Of a DNA stretch of 64,000 bases, positions 41,053 through 51,480 are shown piece by piece. Numbering within the stretch: the first letter of the stretch is position 1; each line of letters begins with the position of its first letter. A program made the position numbers and the translations under genes. A model generated the notes under the pieces. It searched no databases, was not told where the DNA came from, and saw only the letters and a list, made by a program, of their open reading frames with translations. The DNA is from Prorocentrum cordatum (lineage: Eukaryota > Sar > Dinophyceae > Prorocentrales > Prorocentraceae): the NCBI GenBank assembly GCA_963575745.1, contig CAUYUJ010020524.1, forward strand, positions 1-64,000. The letters run 5' to 3'.

Positions 41053-44000
41053 TTATGATGTCGCAGAGTACCTTCTTTCACCGGGTAGGTGAACTTGCCA
41101 TCAGGGATGATGATGTCTTTGACTCTGTGCACGTGACACAGTTCCCCATCAGGATTCTTGGCGTATGTAGCCGTGTCCAAGACAAGGTAGTCACCTGACC
41201 ATCGTCCACCAGAGTGTAAATGGTAACCCATGAATAACCCTTCCCGAGTATTTGCTTTGAACTTCGCAGTCTCGTTATTAATCTCGGGGTTTAGGCATTT
41301 CCAGAAGATCCGAGCACCGAATGGCACGCAGTGCCCGGGAAAACTTTCACCAAAGCGTATTGCATGAGCTGTCTTATCGGCATGCCCCTCATCGAGGGCA
41401 GCAACGCCCGTGGATACATGCACAAAATTATGTCCACAGCAAAAGGCTTGCATGGCCTATTTCCACCATTCATGTCCCAGACCAGACATATGTAACACAG
41501 CTCTCGCACCGAGAATGACAATCTTGACGATGCGCTCGATCAATCCATTCGTTTGTGGACGACGCGGCGCACTCGTGTCATGTCTCCATCCCAGTTGGCG
41601 GCAAGCCTTCTGAAGCTCTCCAGAACTGTCTGTATAGATGTGCTTCACCTCATCGTTCGCGGCGATGAACTGTTGAAAGGATGCCTTTGTGGTAGCTGCG
41701 TCTTTGTGCGGTGCTGGGTAGGCCATGAAGATGCCGGTGTATCTATCCAGGACAACAAGTGCATACTTGTCGCCGTGCTTGTCTGCGGCATCGTCTTTGG
41801 CCAGGACGATATGGTCGGCAGTTAAAGCTTCCCCAAACTTCTTCGGGACAAAAGCTTCGTAGGCTTTATCCTCGTCGGCGGGGTCTGCCGGTGGATGTGG
41901 TTTGCGCTGTCGTCGACACGGAGCATTCTGCGCCATCGTGCGAGAACAAATCTCACAGTCAGGGTGTTTTGAGCTGTGGGTCATGTAATGCATCGGGTCA
42001 ATCGGTTTCTCTTGTCTGTTTGGAAGAAAGCGATCATTCTCGTGGTGCATTCGCGTGAGCGTCTCCGTCGGTATGTCGTTATCTGCTCGAGCTGTATCTG
42101 CTAGCCCCCCGCATGTTGGAGGAGAACACTGCGTTTGAGACGTAGGCGAGTCGGTGGGCGTGTCCACGTTAGGCTCGTCTTTGTTTGTGTCGGGAGGTTC
42201 TTCGACCGTGTCGGTCCGTGCTCCTCCTCCCTCTGCGACATGTGGTCTCTTGGGGCAGGTCCCTATGCGGGGCCGTTGCTCATCTGCGGTTGTTGACTGC
42301 TCTGTAGTTTTGCAGCACCAATATATGTCGTTGCAGCGGGCGGACGAACGCTTACGCTGACGACGTCGGGGTGCTGGCGAAGTGCATAGACGTGGTGGTG
42401 GTATCAGTGTCAGGTCGTCGAGTCGTAATTCTGGAACTCTATTGTTGACTGGAATCTTATACCATTGGCCCCCCTGATCCTGATGCAAGTAGCCCAGCTC
42501 AGGATCCCAAAGCTGCCGAAAGCCATCAACTTCGATCAATTTCCCAACTGATAATAAAGATGGACAGTCTGGCAAGGCAAGGGCTGAACTGTGTAAGCCA
42601 ACCTCGGGTAGCCGTATGTCGTAGTGCTCGTTGACGGTACGATCACCATTGGCAATTTCCAGAATATGCTCTTCGCGAATAGATATGCGATCCGACTCGG
42701 TCTGCGTCAGTTCGTGTTTACCTTGAATGTGATGAGCAGAACCACTGTCGGGAACCCAAGATCGTGCCAATGCAGCAGTCGAGCGTGGTGGGTCGACTTG
42801 CATTGTCGTTGTCTTCGTCTGGGCTGTCTTTGATGACTGCTTGATAGCGTCGTCATATTTTCGGATCGCAGTTGGTGTGGCCACCGACTCCTTGTTGTGT
42901 CGGTAGTCGTATAAATCTTCGTACCATAGCTGTGCCTCTTTTTGACATTCTCGTAGAGCGTCTGCACTTTGATCCCACCATCGTTGTGGTAACGGGTCTG
43001 GTACGTTGACAGTGTCACCCTCATTCGGCATCTCCTTCCACTTGTCCAATCTGGCCCTGCCAGATACGGTATGTAGGTAGTATTCCACATTACGTGTGCC
43101 GAAGCGTATCCGACGGCGTGTTTTGGTAGATGTCGTAGTGACCTTAGCGTGGTCCATGAGGGTCTTGTCACGGATGACGTAACTGCGGTCGGAACGGCGT
43201 GAACGTCGACAGTTGGCAGGAGAACGTGCTCTGGCGTGGGGAGAACCACGGGACGAACCACGGCTCGGGGAACGTCTGCCACGTCCTTTGTCACTACCAT
43301 ATGATCTATCACGACCGCGTGGGCTGCCGCGTCCGCCGCCACGGTTGTCTCGTCCTCGGGAGGTAGATCTCGAAGATCTGTCGTATCGACTTCTCGATTG
43401 ACTGCGAGAGTCTAGGGACCTCCTGGATGTTGAACGAGATCGGTCGTATTGGCGTCGGTTGTCACGTCCATGGCGTGAGTCGCTCGTAGCGGAACCCCCC
43501 GCGTTGTGAAGAACGTTGGCTTCCTGATCCGCGGGATGGTGATCGGCCACGACTATCCTGACTGGAGGCCTGTGGTCGACTCGGGCTTCGCTCAGGAGTC
43601 TTCGCACCAGGTGTGAGATGTGCGTATTTGCATTTGTCGCCCTTGGGGCACTTGTTCTGCGCGAAGTCTTTACATTGCGCAACGTGTGGGAAGTTGCACT
43701 TGTCGCCTCTGTTGCATGTGTTGCGCTTGGCGAAATCGAAGCAAAATGGTTTCGATGTTGGCTTCTTGTGATTCGCAGGGGTTGACGCGCTGCGACGGGA
43801 GTTGCCACCAGCGGTCGATGATCTGGAAGGTCTGTTGTTCTTCCAATCCCTGGAATAGGCATGCAAAGCCTTGCATCGCGCACCATTGTGACAGTTGCCT
43901 TTCTTCCAGGCAGCGCACACATTCACTTAAGAACGTGTCTCATGCTCGTACCGTAACTTATTTTAATTATTCTCCAGTTGTTCGAGCTCCAGTACGTCGA

Positions 44001-46470
44001 GGACGCGCTGTCGGAGCCAAGCATAGGTACGATTCGGGTCGCTGATCTTCATGCGCTGGTACTCGTACATGTCTTGTTTCATCCAGGCATGTCTCCGAAT
44101 CTGTGTACGAAACAGAGATTCCAAGATCTTTGGATCGGGTGCTTCTCGGCACTCCAATAGTAAAGCGTCCCAGTCAGTAATAAAACGTTGCAAATCTTCA
44201 TCTCTCATCCTCAGTTCTTTAAGGCGCTCGAAGTCATGCAGGTCGTCATCAACCCCTGTCACTTTGTAGGACTGTAGGATGTGCCAGTATATCTGGCGTC
44301 CTTTGAGCATGCGTCCTGCTTTGTGCTCTCTGGTTTCGATGAGCCTGATTTGGTAGCGCAAGTCTGAGAATAAGATGTCGCTCAGAGCGGTAGCGAGTTT
44401 GCAATCGATGCTCTCAAAGTCTCCACTGTCTTGTAAGTCCTCGAAGGTACACTCGGGCTGTTCAGCCACGCATAGGAAGGCATATGCTTTGGATGGTCGC
44501 CCTGAGGCGGCCCCAAAGTTCTTCCGTACCTTTTGCTGCCACTCGAGCAGCTGCGTGATCTTAGGCAAGACAGGGACTCGGACGGTGTCTGACTCCTTGA
44601 TAGGAGTTGTAGTATGGACCGAAACCGCAGACAGTGGTTGTGAGGGTATCGGTGCACCGTCAGTAGTCGGTTCTGTGCGCACAGGAGACACATGGCGTGT
44701 CTGTGCAGAAGCTGCCGCGGAGGCTGCTCCTGGTGACGTACGTCGTTGTTGTCCTGCAGAAGCTTGTGGTGCTTCAGCGGACGCTGCCGTCGGCCTGTGC
44801 AGGTCGGTTGCAGGTCGAAGGTGGAGACCGGTGTCGTTGGTGTGGTCGATCAGCTGATTCGTCCAGCTCGTCATGTCTTCGTGTGTTTGGGCCACCTTTT
44901 GGCGTGTGTACTCATCAGTATCCCGAGAACGTTGTGAGCACCGATCAAGTCGTTGCTCGTAGGCTCGGAGACGGGCGCTTTGTGCCTCCAGCTCGCTTCC
45001 CAGACGTGCGAGGTGCCCCTCAACACGTACTTTCTCAGCATCTCTCTCACGAATAACCTGGAAGAGCTCCAACTGCGCGTGGTCCGCCGCCTTCTCAACG
45101 TCCTGCAACCTGTCAGTGAGGCGGGCGGAATCGTAAACCGTGGGAGGAGAATCCAGCTGATCAGTCTGGGCTCGTCCGACACGCAACTCTGCCAGGGCGT
45201 CCTGTACGCCAGGAAAACGCTGCTCGATGTCAGAGATCCGGTTAGCGAGTGGCTGCACGACAGCGTTGGTCGCATCAAGCCTTTGAGTGAGGACTCTCTC
45301 AGTACGTTGCAACATGTCGATCAGGTTCGACGAGTTGGTGTGTGCTTCGTTGCGAAGCGTCGCCGTAGTGTGGTCTATGTGGGATCGAAGATCGTTGATC
45401 TGAGACTGAACGTCGCCAAGGTCGGTGGCCTCGGCTGGTGGTGGTCGGTTGCGGAGCGTGTCGTGGATCTCATCGTGGAGGATCCTGACTGCTGAAACGC
45501 CTGTGTCGCGTACGAGCACAAGCTGTTGCTCCATCTGCGCTAGGTAGTGGCGCAGATTCTCGACCATCGCCGTTCGTTCACCTGAGTATGACACCTCACG
45601 ATCAACCTGGTACTGCAGTTCACCTATGATGCGTCGATCCTCGGCAATCCTGGAATCGATGATCCCTAGGGCGCCGTCAAGATCGTGGCGTATGGCTGCA
45701 GTATTGGCAGCGTTCGTCTGAACGCTCTGTAGTCCAGAGTATTGCCTGGACACGAAGGTCTCAACCTGGTCTCTGAGCTCAGCTATTTCACCTGCGGCGG
45801 ACGTTTCCGCCAGCTGGTCGTCTGAGATGGAGATGTGGGGAGCGTCAGCTTCCCTCTGCCCCCTCTCGCGAGGAGTGCTTGGCCTCTGAGAGGCAGTACG
45901 CGGGCTCGACCTGCTCTCGCCGCATGGGCCTGGGGCCCCACGACGGTTGCGCGCGGACGAGCTGCGACTAGGACCATGTGTGTGTGGTGTCTCATCCGAT
46001 GATACCTTGGGGTACTGCGTCTGCGGCTGTGCCGTCACTGGTCTACTGAGTTCCTCGAAGGTGGCCACGTGCTCCGCAACAGGAACGGTCGCAGGGCTGG
46101 GGGTTCCAGCACCTGAGGTCCATCGGCGGTTAGCGCGAAAGCGCCCTGGAGTATCAGGACCAGTGAGGCTTGCGCCTGACGCAATTGGGATTGCTCCCGA
46201 CTGGGGAGGAGATGGAGGATCGAAGGTAGGCGTGTGAAACTCCTTCCTCCCTGTTCCTACTCCTTCTCCTGTCCCCCCGCGGGCGGCGCTGCGGTGAAGT
46301 TCAGCAGCTAGCCGCGCCTCGGGTCCGTCGGAGCTGGGGGGGGTACCTGGGACACCAATACAGTCCGCACTAAGGCTCTCCAACTCATCACCGAGCCGTC
46401 GCGCCGTCGGAGAGCTCGGACGCGAGGCCCCGATGGACCCCTTACGGCGCATGCGTCGCTTGGGTTCCAT
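41053..46470 (-). pseudogene. E1 polyprotein, 5' part: Gag, protease, integrase
   Basis: Start ATG at 46470 (MEPKRRM). Gag is about 80-90% similar to E2's, with coiled coil and capsid-like region. Stop codons TAA lie at 43963 and about 43927. Three CCCH fingers follow (CAAWKKGNC...CKALH; CFDFAKRNTC...CNFPH; CKDFAQNKC...CKYAH), then an RS/RG-rich tail. A 2-nt deletion near 43485 shifts frame relative to E2. Protease WVPDSGSAHHI keeps the DSG triad that E2 has lost. Integrase keeps TADH, YTDSSGE and NGLIE but has a TAG at 41457-41459 (E2 has GAG there). Coding stops at 41053 where E2 inserted and resumes at 23075. E1 preserves the ancestral nucleocapsid and protease, useful for judging E2's lesions. 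Confidence 0.9.
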
Positions 46471-46523
46471 CGAGGCCGCGTGCGAGATCGCGACGCGGGG
46501 TTCGATGAACAGTGAGCTTTAAA

Positions 46524-46535
46524 GGGCTGATAACC
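46524..46535 (-). promoter_or_regulatory. E1 primer-binding-like site
   Basis: The minus strand reads GGTTATCAGCCC immediately downstream of the 5' LTR, identical to the E2 site. Confidence 0.5.
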
Positions 46536-46724
46536 TGTGTATGGGGTCGAAGTACAAGGGTACAGAACCCCTGATCCGTTGGTAGAGGGAACTTTCCCTC
46601 CTGCACGATCAAAGGTATGGTCGATCCGTCCCCAAGCGTACTTGGGAAGTCCCCAAACGGCCAGGCGCAGGAGAGGTGAGGATAAGGAGTATTATATGAG
46701 GGTATTACACGGGTTCTATTCACA
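46536..46724 (-). repeat. E1 5' LTR (189 bp, two internal deletions)
   Basis: Matches the 10714-10932 LTR except for an 18-bp loss (the ggagggataggtggatat block) and a 12-bp loss (aatacctgagcc region), and about five substitutions. Confidence 0.92.
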
Positions 46725-46729
46725 CTTCC
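46725..46729. other. Target-site duplication of E1 (right copy)
   Basis: CTTCC, matching 10709-10713. It lies within a codon run of the SGNH gene. Confidence 0.85.
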
Positions 46730-47490
46730 TCGGCGACCCACGCGTCCTCGTCCCATTCACTGTGTGGCCAGAGCCGGTCCGCCCCAGCCTCGTCCCTGTT
46801 GTACCGACTCACCAGGAGCCCATAGTTCGCAGTAGGGATGTTGCAGTGCCTGGCCACCTTCGTCTGCATGTCGCCGGCCGATAGGCAAGGCCTGCAGCCA
46901 TCCTGCAACAGAATGATCTGGGCGTGGGGGGCCAATGTTCGCAGGGCGATCACCGCTTGCTCGAAGGCGACACTACCATGCTCGGAAACGTTCCTGGTTA
47001 TACTTGCTAGGCCGACTTGAGCCCACGCGCCGTCGTTCGCCATCGTGTCGATGAAGACTATGTCGGGCGGCTCCTCTGGCAGGAAGCGTGACCGAAAGAG
47101 AGCGCCCAGGCCGCTGAGGAACATGCCAATCGGCTGCCCGGCCCGAGACTCGTCGTAGAAGACGACGCTGGAGCGCGGAAAGGCGGCCTGCAGCCACCGT
47201 CTCAGCCGCGCCATCCACGAGCAGTCCTGCTTCTCGCGACCCAGGTCGTCCTGGCAACCCGAACCCCTGGTGAAGGAGCCCCCTATGACAAGCACCCGGG
47301 CGGCCGCCCCTCGCGCCAGCTTGTCCAGGAAGGCGCCCATCCTGGAGACGTTGCCCGGCTGCACGCCATCCCAGATGATGTCGGCGGGCAGCGGGTACGC
47401 CCTCTCCAGCTCCTGTGGGAAATCGTTCCAAGGCTGCCCAAGACCTCCATCCGCCTGCAAGAAACTCCTGGAACATCTGCAGGCCGTTCA
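46725..47490 (-). CDS. Host SGNH/GDSL-type hydrolase gene, N-terminal/catalytic part, split by E1
   Basis: Encodes the first part of a probable SGNH-fold esterase. Visible blocks: RVLVIGGSFTRGSGC (block I, nucleophile Ser in a GGSxT context instead of GDSL), SWMARLRRWLQAAFP, AGQPIGMFLSGLGALF, and DIVFIDTMANDGAW (block III, with N-D). The protein proceeds to WPHSEWDEDAWVAEE, where E1 cuts it; the next residues, including the block V His, are at 10713-10131. Together about 440 residues. No in-frame ATG precedes the domain: a TGA lies just upstream near 47492 and the apparent first codon at 47460 is TTG, so an upstream exon is likely. Family identification is from motifs only; the substrate is unknown. 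The gene is disrupted here. Confidence 0.75.
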
Positions 47491-48094
47491 ATGCCACTTC
47501 GTTTCGTGAATCGTCCTCGCGCGGGCGCCAAGCATTTTGCGATCAACGTACTGGCTAGCGCGAGGGCATACGACGACGATTTCCACTAGCGGGATCCCAA
47601 GACATCTGTCATCGCCAAGAATCCGTTTTCTCCGTCGACTAGCACGGTCGGCCAACGAGATGGCGGAACACACGTTCCGAGAAGGCACACGGAACGCGAC
47701 TACTGATCGGCGCAGGCCCAGGTGCAAACCGAGAGACGCCTCTATCCCAGGAGGCATCGCAGGAGCAAAAAACGTGGAGCCCGGCCGATGCACAGTGCGC
47801 GCATGGTGCATTTGTGGTGTATTGTTGGTATTTTCGTGCATTTAAGGTGTATGGTCGGTGCACTTTGTGGTGTAAGTTCTGTTGCGCATTTTCAAGCTCA
47901 TCACCTGAAGTCCACTCCCGGGAAAATTTCCAATCCCCGAAGGGGGTTCCGGAACGACAAAGATCACTTCATTTCTTCATCCCACGCGTACCTCTTGCAT
48001 GGAATCTCCGGGGCCGCCCGGCGCGCGACAGAGGCGCTCGGAGGTAATCGCTGTGTATTTGTTGCGTACGTGTCATGGTCTGATGTGCAGTTGT
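47491..48094. other. Spacer or intron upstream of the SGNH gene
   Basis: Less GC-rich unique sequence with a short internal repetition (catttgtggtgtattgttgg / catttaaggtgtatggtcgg near 47810-47870). The minus strand could hold an intron joining the candidate exon at 48095-48345 to the SGNH catalytic exon; an AG acceptor sits at the ctgcag near 47476. No independent gene is seen. Confidence 0.35.
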
Positions 48095-48345
48095 GGCGCA
48101 AGCAAGACTGACCAGCAGATGCGGCGCAAGCCCAAACAATCATGAGCTCGTGGCTCCGCCTCCACCATGTCGTCATGCTCCAGGAGCCCTCCGCGAGACC
48201 ACACGCCTGGTCGTCCCAGATCTGCCTGTAGTCCCTACGAAAGGTCTCGGGCATCCTGTGGAAGCGCTCCACCACGTCGTGGCACATGGGCATCTTCTCC
48301 TTAGCATCGAGGGGATCGTCTTCCCAAACCCAGCTCAGCCCATAT
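48095..48345 (-). CDS. Candidate upstream exon (hypothetical)
   Basis: The minus strand reads a coherent, charged and aromatic peptide (YGLSWVWEDDPLDAKEKMP, then VVERFHRMPETFRRDYRQIW, then SWSMTTWWRRSHELMIVW). It is far less repetitive than neighbouring open frames. It lies upstream of the SGNH gene on the same strand and could be its N-terminal exon, with a GT donor near 48105. No family was recognised. A 40-bp palindrome ending in TAG abuts it at 48350. Confidence 0.35.
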
Positions 48346-48349
48346 GAAA

Positions 48350-48389
48350 CTAGAACCACGCGCGCGCTTCGCGCGCGCTTAGGTTCTAG
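48350..48389. repeat. 40-bp palindromic repeat, copy 1
   Basis: Self-complementary: arms ctagaacc / ggttctag and gcgcgcgc / gcgcgcgc around ttc, with a short mismatched bulge (ac / tta). Identical to 61613-61652; a shorter relative is at 62485-62514. It would form a strong hairpin in DNA or RNA. Confidence 0.85.
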
Positions 48390-48464
48390 CCGTGGCCACG
48401 GAACAGCTCCGAACACGGTATGACCAGGCACAGGTCCAAGTATGTGGCGTTAGCCCAGAAAACC

Positions 48465-48561
48465 GACCTCCTCCCCGTCCTCCTCCTCCCCCTCCGCCTC
48501 CTCCTGCCTCTCCGCCCCCTCCTCCCCCTCCCCCTCCTTCCCCCCCCCCCTCCCCCTCCTC

Positions 48562-48592
<31 letters not shown>

Positions 48593-49275
48593 TTGTCCTC
48601 CTCCCCCTCCTCCTCCTCCTCCTCCCCCTCCTCCTCCTTCTCCTCCCCCTCCTTCTCCTTCCCCTCCTCCCCCCGTCCTTTTCCTTCCCCTCCTCCCCCT
48701 CCCCCCCTCCTCCTCCCCCTCTTTCCTCCCCCCCCCCTCTCCCCTTCCGCATCCTCCGACTCGTCGTCGTCCTCCTCCTTCTCCTCCTCCGCCTCCTCCT
48801 CCTCGTCCTCCTCGTCCTCCTGTTCCTCCTCCTCCTCCCTCCTCTCCACTCCCGTCCTCCTCCATATTATCCCCCCCCTCCTCCCCCTCTCCTCCTTTTC
48901 CCCCTCCTCTACCTCCTCCTCCTCCTCTCCTCCTCTCCTCCTCCTCCTCCTCCTCCTCCTCATCCTCCTCCTCCTCCTTCCACTCCTCCTCCTCCTCTCT
49001 TCCTTGTCCTCCTCCGCTCCTCCTCTTTCTCCTCATCTTCATTCCTCCTTCTCTCTCATCATCCTTCCTCATCTCTCCCCTCCTCATCTCCTCCCTCCTC
49101 CTCTCCTCCTCCTCCTCCTTCCTCCTCCTCCTCCTCCCTCCTCCTCCTCCTCCTTTTCCTCTTCCTCCCTCTCTTCTTCCTCCTCCTCTTCCTCCATCTC
49201 CGCCTGCTCCTCGTCCTCCTCCTCCTCCTCCTCCTCCTCCTTATCCCTCTTCCTCATCCCCCTCCTCCACCTCGC
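48465..49275. repeat. CT-rich low-complexity tract
   Basis: About 800 bp almost entirely of C and T on the plus strand (tcc, cctcct, cttcc units) with rare interruptions, e.g. the region around 48755-48770. Long open frames here encode only Pro/Ser/Leu or Gly/Glu/Arg and are not genes. Confidence 0.9.
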
Positions 49276-49334
49276 AAAACACTCGACGCCGGGATGTGTT
49301 CACAACGTGGGCCCAGCATATCCGGACGACTTCC

Positions 49335-49445
49335 CGGGGCCGCCTGTTCATCCCGCCTTGTGTCTTACGGTTCAGGCGCCCCACAAGGGCCCCCTGGAGG
49401 CTGGAACTTGTGCAAAAGCTTCCCGTCGTGTTTTTTCGTCCCGAC
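49335..49445 (-). repeat. ~130-bp interspersed repeat, diverged copy
   Basis: Blocks ggggccgcctgttcatcccg, caagggccccctggagg and cttcccgtcgtgttttt appear in the same order as reverse-orientation copies at 9030-9155. Confidence 0.5.
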
Positions 49446-49599
49446 GCGAGGTGGGAGCAAAGAAAAGCGACACCACCACCACCACCAGGGCGAGGAGCCA
49501 GGGGATGCCCCCTGGTGGTGTGGCCACACCTCCCCGCTCGAGACATCCCCAACCTCCAGCTTGAAGGGGCATCGCGGACGACCTTCTCGATGAAGGTGG
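49446..49599. other. GC-rich spacer with a short (CAC)n run
   Basis: Includes a caccaccaccacc run near 49472-49487. No gene is apparent. Confidence 0.4.
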
Positions 49600-49843
49600 C
49601 TCCCCGGTGGTGGTGGTGGTGGTGGTGGTGGTGGTGGTGGTGGTGGTGGTGGTGGTGGTGGTGGTGGTGGTGGTGGTGGTGGTGGTGGTGGTGGTTGGTG
49701 GTGGTGGTGGTGGTGGTGGTGGTGTTGGGTGGTGGTGGAGGTGGTGGTGGTGTGGTGTGGTGTGTGGTGGGTGGTGGGTGGTGGTGGTGGTGGTGGTGGT
49801 GGTGGTGGTGGGTGGTGGTGGTGGTGGGTGGTGGTGGTGTCGC
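49600..49843. repeat. (TGG)n microsatellite
   Basis: About 240 bp of GGT/TGG with interruptions. G-rich on plus, so it could adopt quadruplex structure. Poly-Val, poly-Trp and poly-His frames are artefacts. Confidence 0.95.
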
Positions 49844-50208
49844 TTCTCCTTCCCCGAGCGAGAGGGACTGGGTCCTGCACTCTGCCCCGGGCCTCAACGG
49901 CCTCCGGACGGGAGGCGCCCGCCCTCGAGGGCGGCGCGGCGGGCCCGACGCGACGCCGACGGCGTTCCCTCGGGGCCTCTCCTGCCTTTCATTTTGGGGG
50001 AGCCGGTTTCGGGCCCAGGGGCCGTCGAGAAACAGGAACCGGGGCAAAAAACTACTCCAAGAAGATGCGAATGCGGCCCCGGTCAGGCCGGGGCGGGGGG
50101 AACGCAGCCCCGGGAGGGAGGGAGGGTGGGAGGAAGGAGCAGCAGGAGAAGGAGGGAGCAGGAGGAAGCGAGTCAGAAGCAGGGATCGTGTGCATCCTGA
50201 AGGACGCG
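49844..50208. other. GC-rich spacer, no gene seen
   Basis: Purine-rich toward the right (ggagggagggtgggaggaag). Part of 49870-50050 faintly resembles the 130-bp repeat. No support for coding. Confidence 0.35.
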
Positions 50209-50395
50209 TCATGAACCTGTGAATTTCCCACCTAATATTTGTACTACCACGGTCAGGGGAGAAGCAGATCCCACGGGGAATGCAATGGCATCGGGGTAGA
50301 GCAAGGCAAGACCGATCTCTGGGAGCTGGTGGTAAGCCACGATGACTTCCGAACCCTCAACAGGCTTCCGAAAACCACTCCATCTTCTCCTCGTC
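50209..50395 (-). CDS. Short coding-like fragment, unknown
   Basis: The minus strand reads WSGFRKPVEGSEVIVAYHQL, then PEIGLALLYPDAIAFPVGS, then PLTVVVQILGGKFTGS before a stop. The mixed hydrophobic composition is unlike neighbouring repeat translations, which suggests a terminal exon or a fragment of a decayed gene. A TCC tract adjoins its upstream side. No family recognised. Confidence 0.3.
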
Positions 50396-50466
50396 GTCGT
50401 CGTCCTCCTCTTCCTCCTCATCTTCCTCCTCCTCCTCCTCCTCCTCCTCCTCCTCCTCCTCCTCAT
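50396..50466. repeat. (TCC)n microsatellite
   Basis: Short TCC/CTC run with two CAT and CGT interruptions. Confidence 0.85.
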
Positions 50467-50680
50467 CGCTGGGGCCCGCGATGGTGGAAAATAGCCTCCA
50501 CAAGGCACGGCGCCCACCCGGGGCCGAAGACGGCGAAGAAGCGTATCCTAATGGAGGCTCGAAGCCTGACGATGAACCAAGGGAACATGGGATCCTGCAG
50601 CGTCTCCCGCGAGACCAGCACAGGGGGAGAGACCACCAGCATGGCCCATGGCATCTGTTTGTCGCGCACCCGTGACATGC
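50467..50680 (-). CDS. Possible hydrophobic fragment, unknown
   Basis: The minus strand gives MPWAMLVVSPPVLVSRETLQ followed by FIVRLRASIRIRFFAVFG, an unusual hydrophobic/basic mix. It may be a shadow of an equally open plus-strand frame. I cannot choose between strands. Confidence 0.15.
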
Positions 50681-50689
50681 ATCTTGGGA

Positions 50690-51480
50690 GCCCTTCGGGG
50701 GCTTCTGGCGGCGTCTTGGGGGCCTCCGGGGCGCTTCTTGGAGTCTCCTGGGAGCTTTCTGGGGCCGAAGGCTCGAAAAGTCCGTTCGGATTCCCTGTCT
50801 GGGTCCCTTCTTAGAGCCGTCTTGGGGCTATCTTGGACCGTCTTGGAGGCCTCTTGGGCTGCTTGGGTCCCTCTTGGGCTGTCTTGGGGCCGTCTTGGGA
50901 GCCTCTTGGGCCGTCTTTGGGCGATCTCGGGAATCTCTTTGGCTATCTTGGAGCGCCAGGAAGCCGCAAAGGTGAGAACCACAAAACATCCTCCCACCAA
51001 ACCCTTGAAAAACAACAATTGTTAGCCTCTTGTGGCCCTCTTGAAAAAGCCTCTTGGAGGCCTTTTGGGGTGTCTTGGAAGCCTCTTGGGCCGTGTAGGG
51101 ACTATCTTGACTGTATTGGACCGATCTTGTGGCGTCTCGGAGCCCTCATGGACATCTTGGGTGCTTCCTGAGGCCGTCTTGGAGGCCTTCTGGAGGCCTC
51201 CTGGGCCGTCTGGAGGCCCCTTGGAGGCGCCAGGGCGGGGGTATTGAAAAAGGGGGGCCCAAGGGTTTTGAGGTGGGCGGGGCCCCCGGGCTGGGGACCT
51301 GGTATTCATCCACATATATCCTCTGGGGGCCTCCTTGGCGCCTTCTGGCGGTCTTCTGTGAGGCCCCGGGGCTCCCCGAGGGCCCCGGGGCCCACATTTG
51401 CGGCCGTCTTGGGCCTTTCGTGGGCCGTCCTGGAGCTCTCCGGGGCTGTATTGGGTCCCTCTGGGGCGCGTCCTGGGCCG
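50690..51480. repeat. Dispersed 'gcctcttgggccgtcttgg' repeat block 1
   Basis: Dense, imperfect repetition of ctcttggg, ccgtcttgg and ggccgtcttggggc. The same vocabulary fills 52215-52620, 61740-62420 and 63225-63500. All frames are open but encode only repetitive peptides. A less repetitive segment (50960-51025) resembles 52365-52430 and 63370-63430. Confidence 0.8.

Larger units (their letters stand above)
10714..46724 (-). mobile_element. E1: old giant Ty1/copia-like LTR retrotransposon, host of nested E2
   Basis: LTRs at 10714-10932 (3') and 46536-46724 (5') bound E1. Without E2 and one copy of its duplication (23076-41052) it measures about 18.0 kb. It has a primer-binding-like site, a G-rich polypurine tract, gag-pol and the same ~2,700-residue downstream extension as E2. 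By eye its LTRs differ by about five substitutions and by two deletions (18 and 12 bp) in the 5' LTR, so it is older than E2. The coding frame is broken by several nonsense codons and frameshifts plus the E2 insertion. E1 itself landed in the SGNH hydrolase gene. Confidence 0.92.

Noticed and set aside
49600-49843. His-rich or Trp-rich protein
   Set aside because: Pure (TGG)n microsatellite translation.
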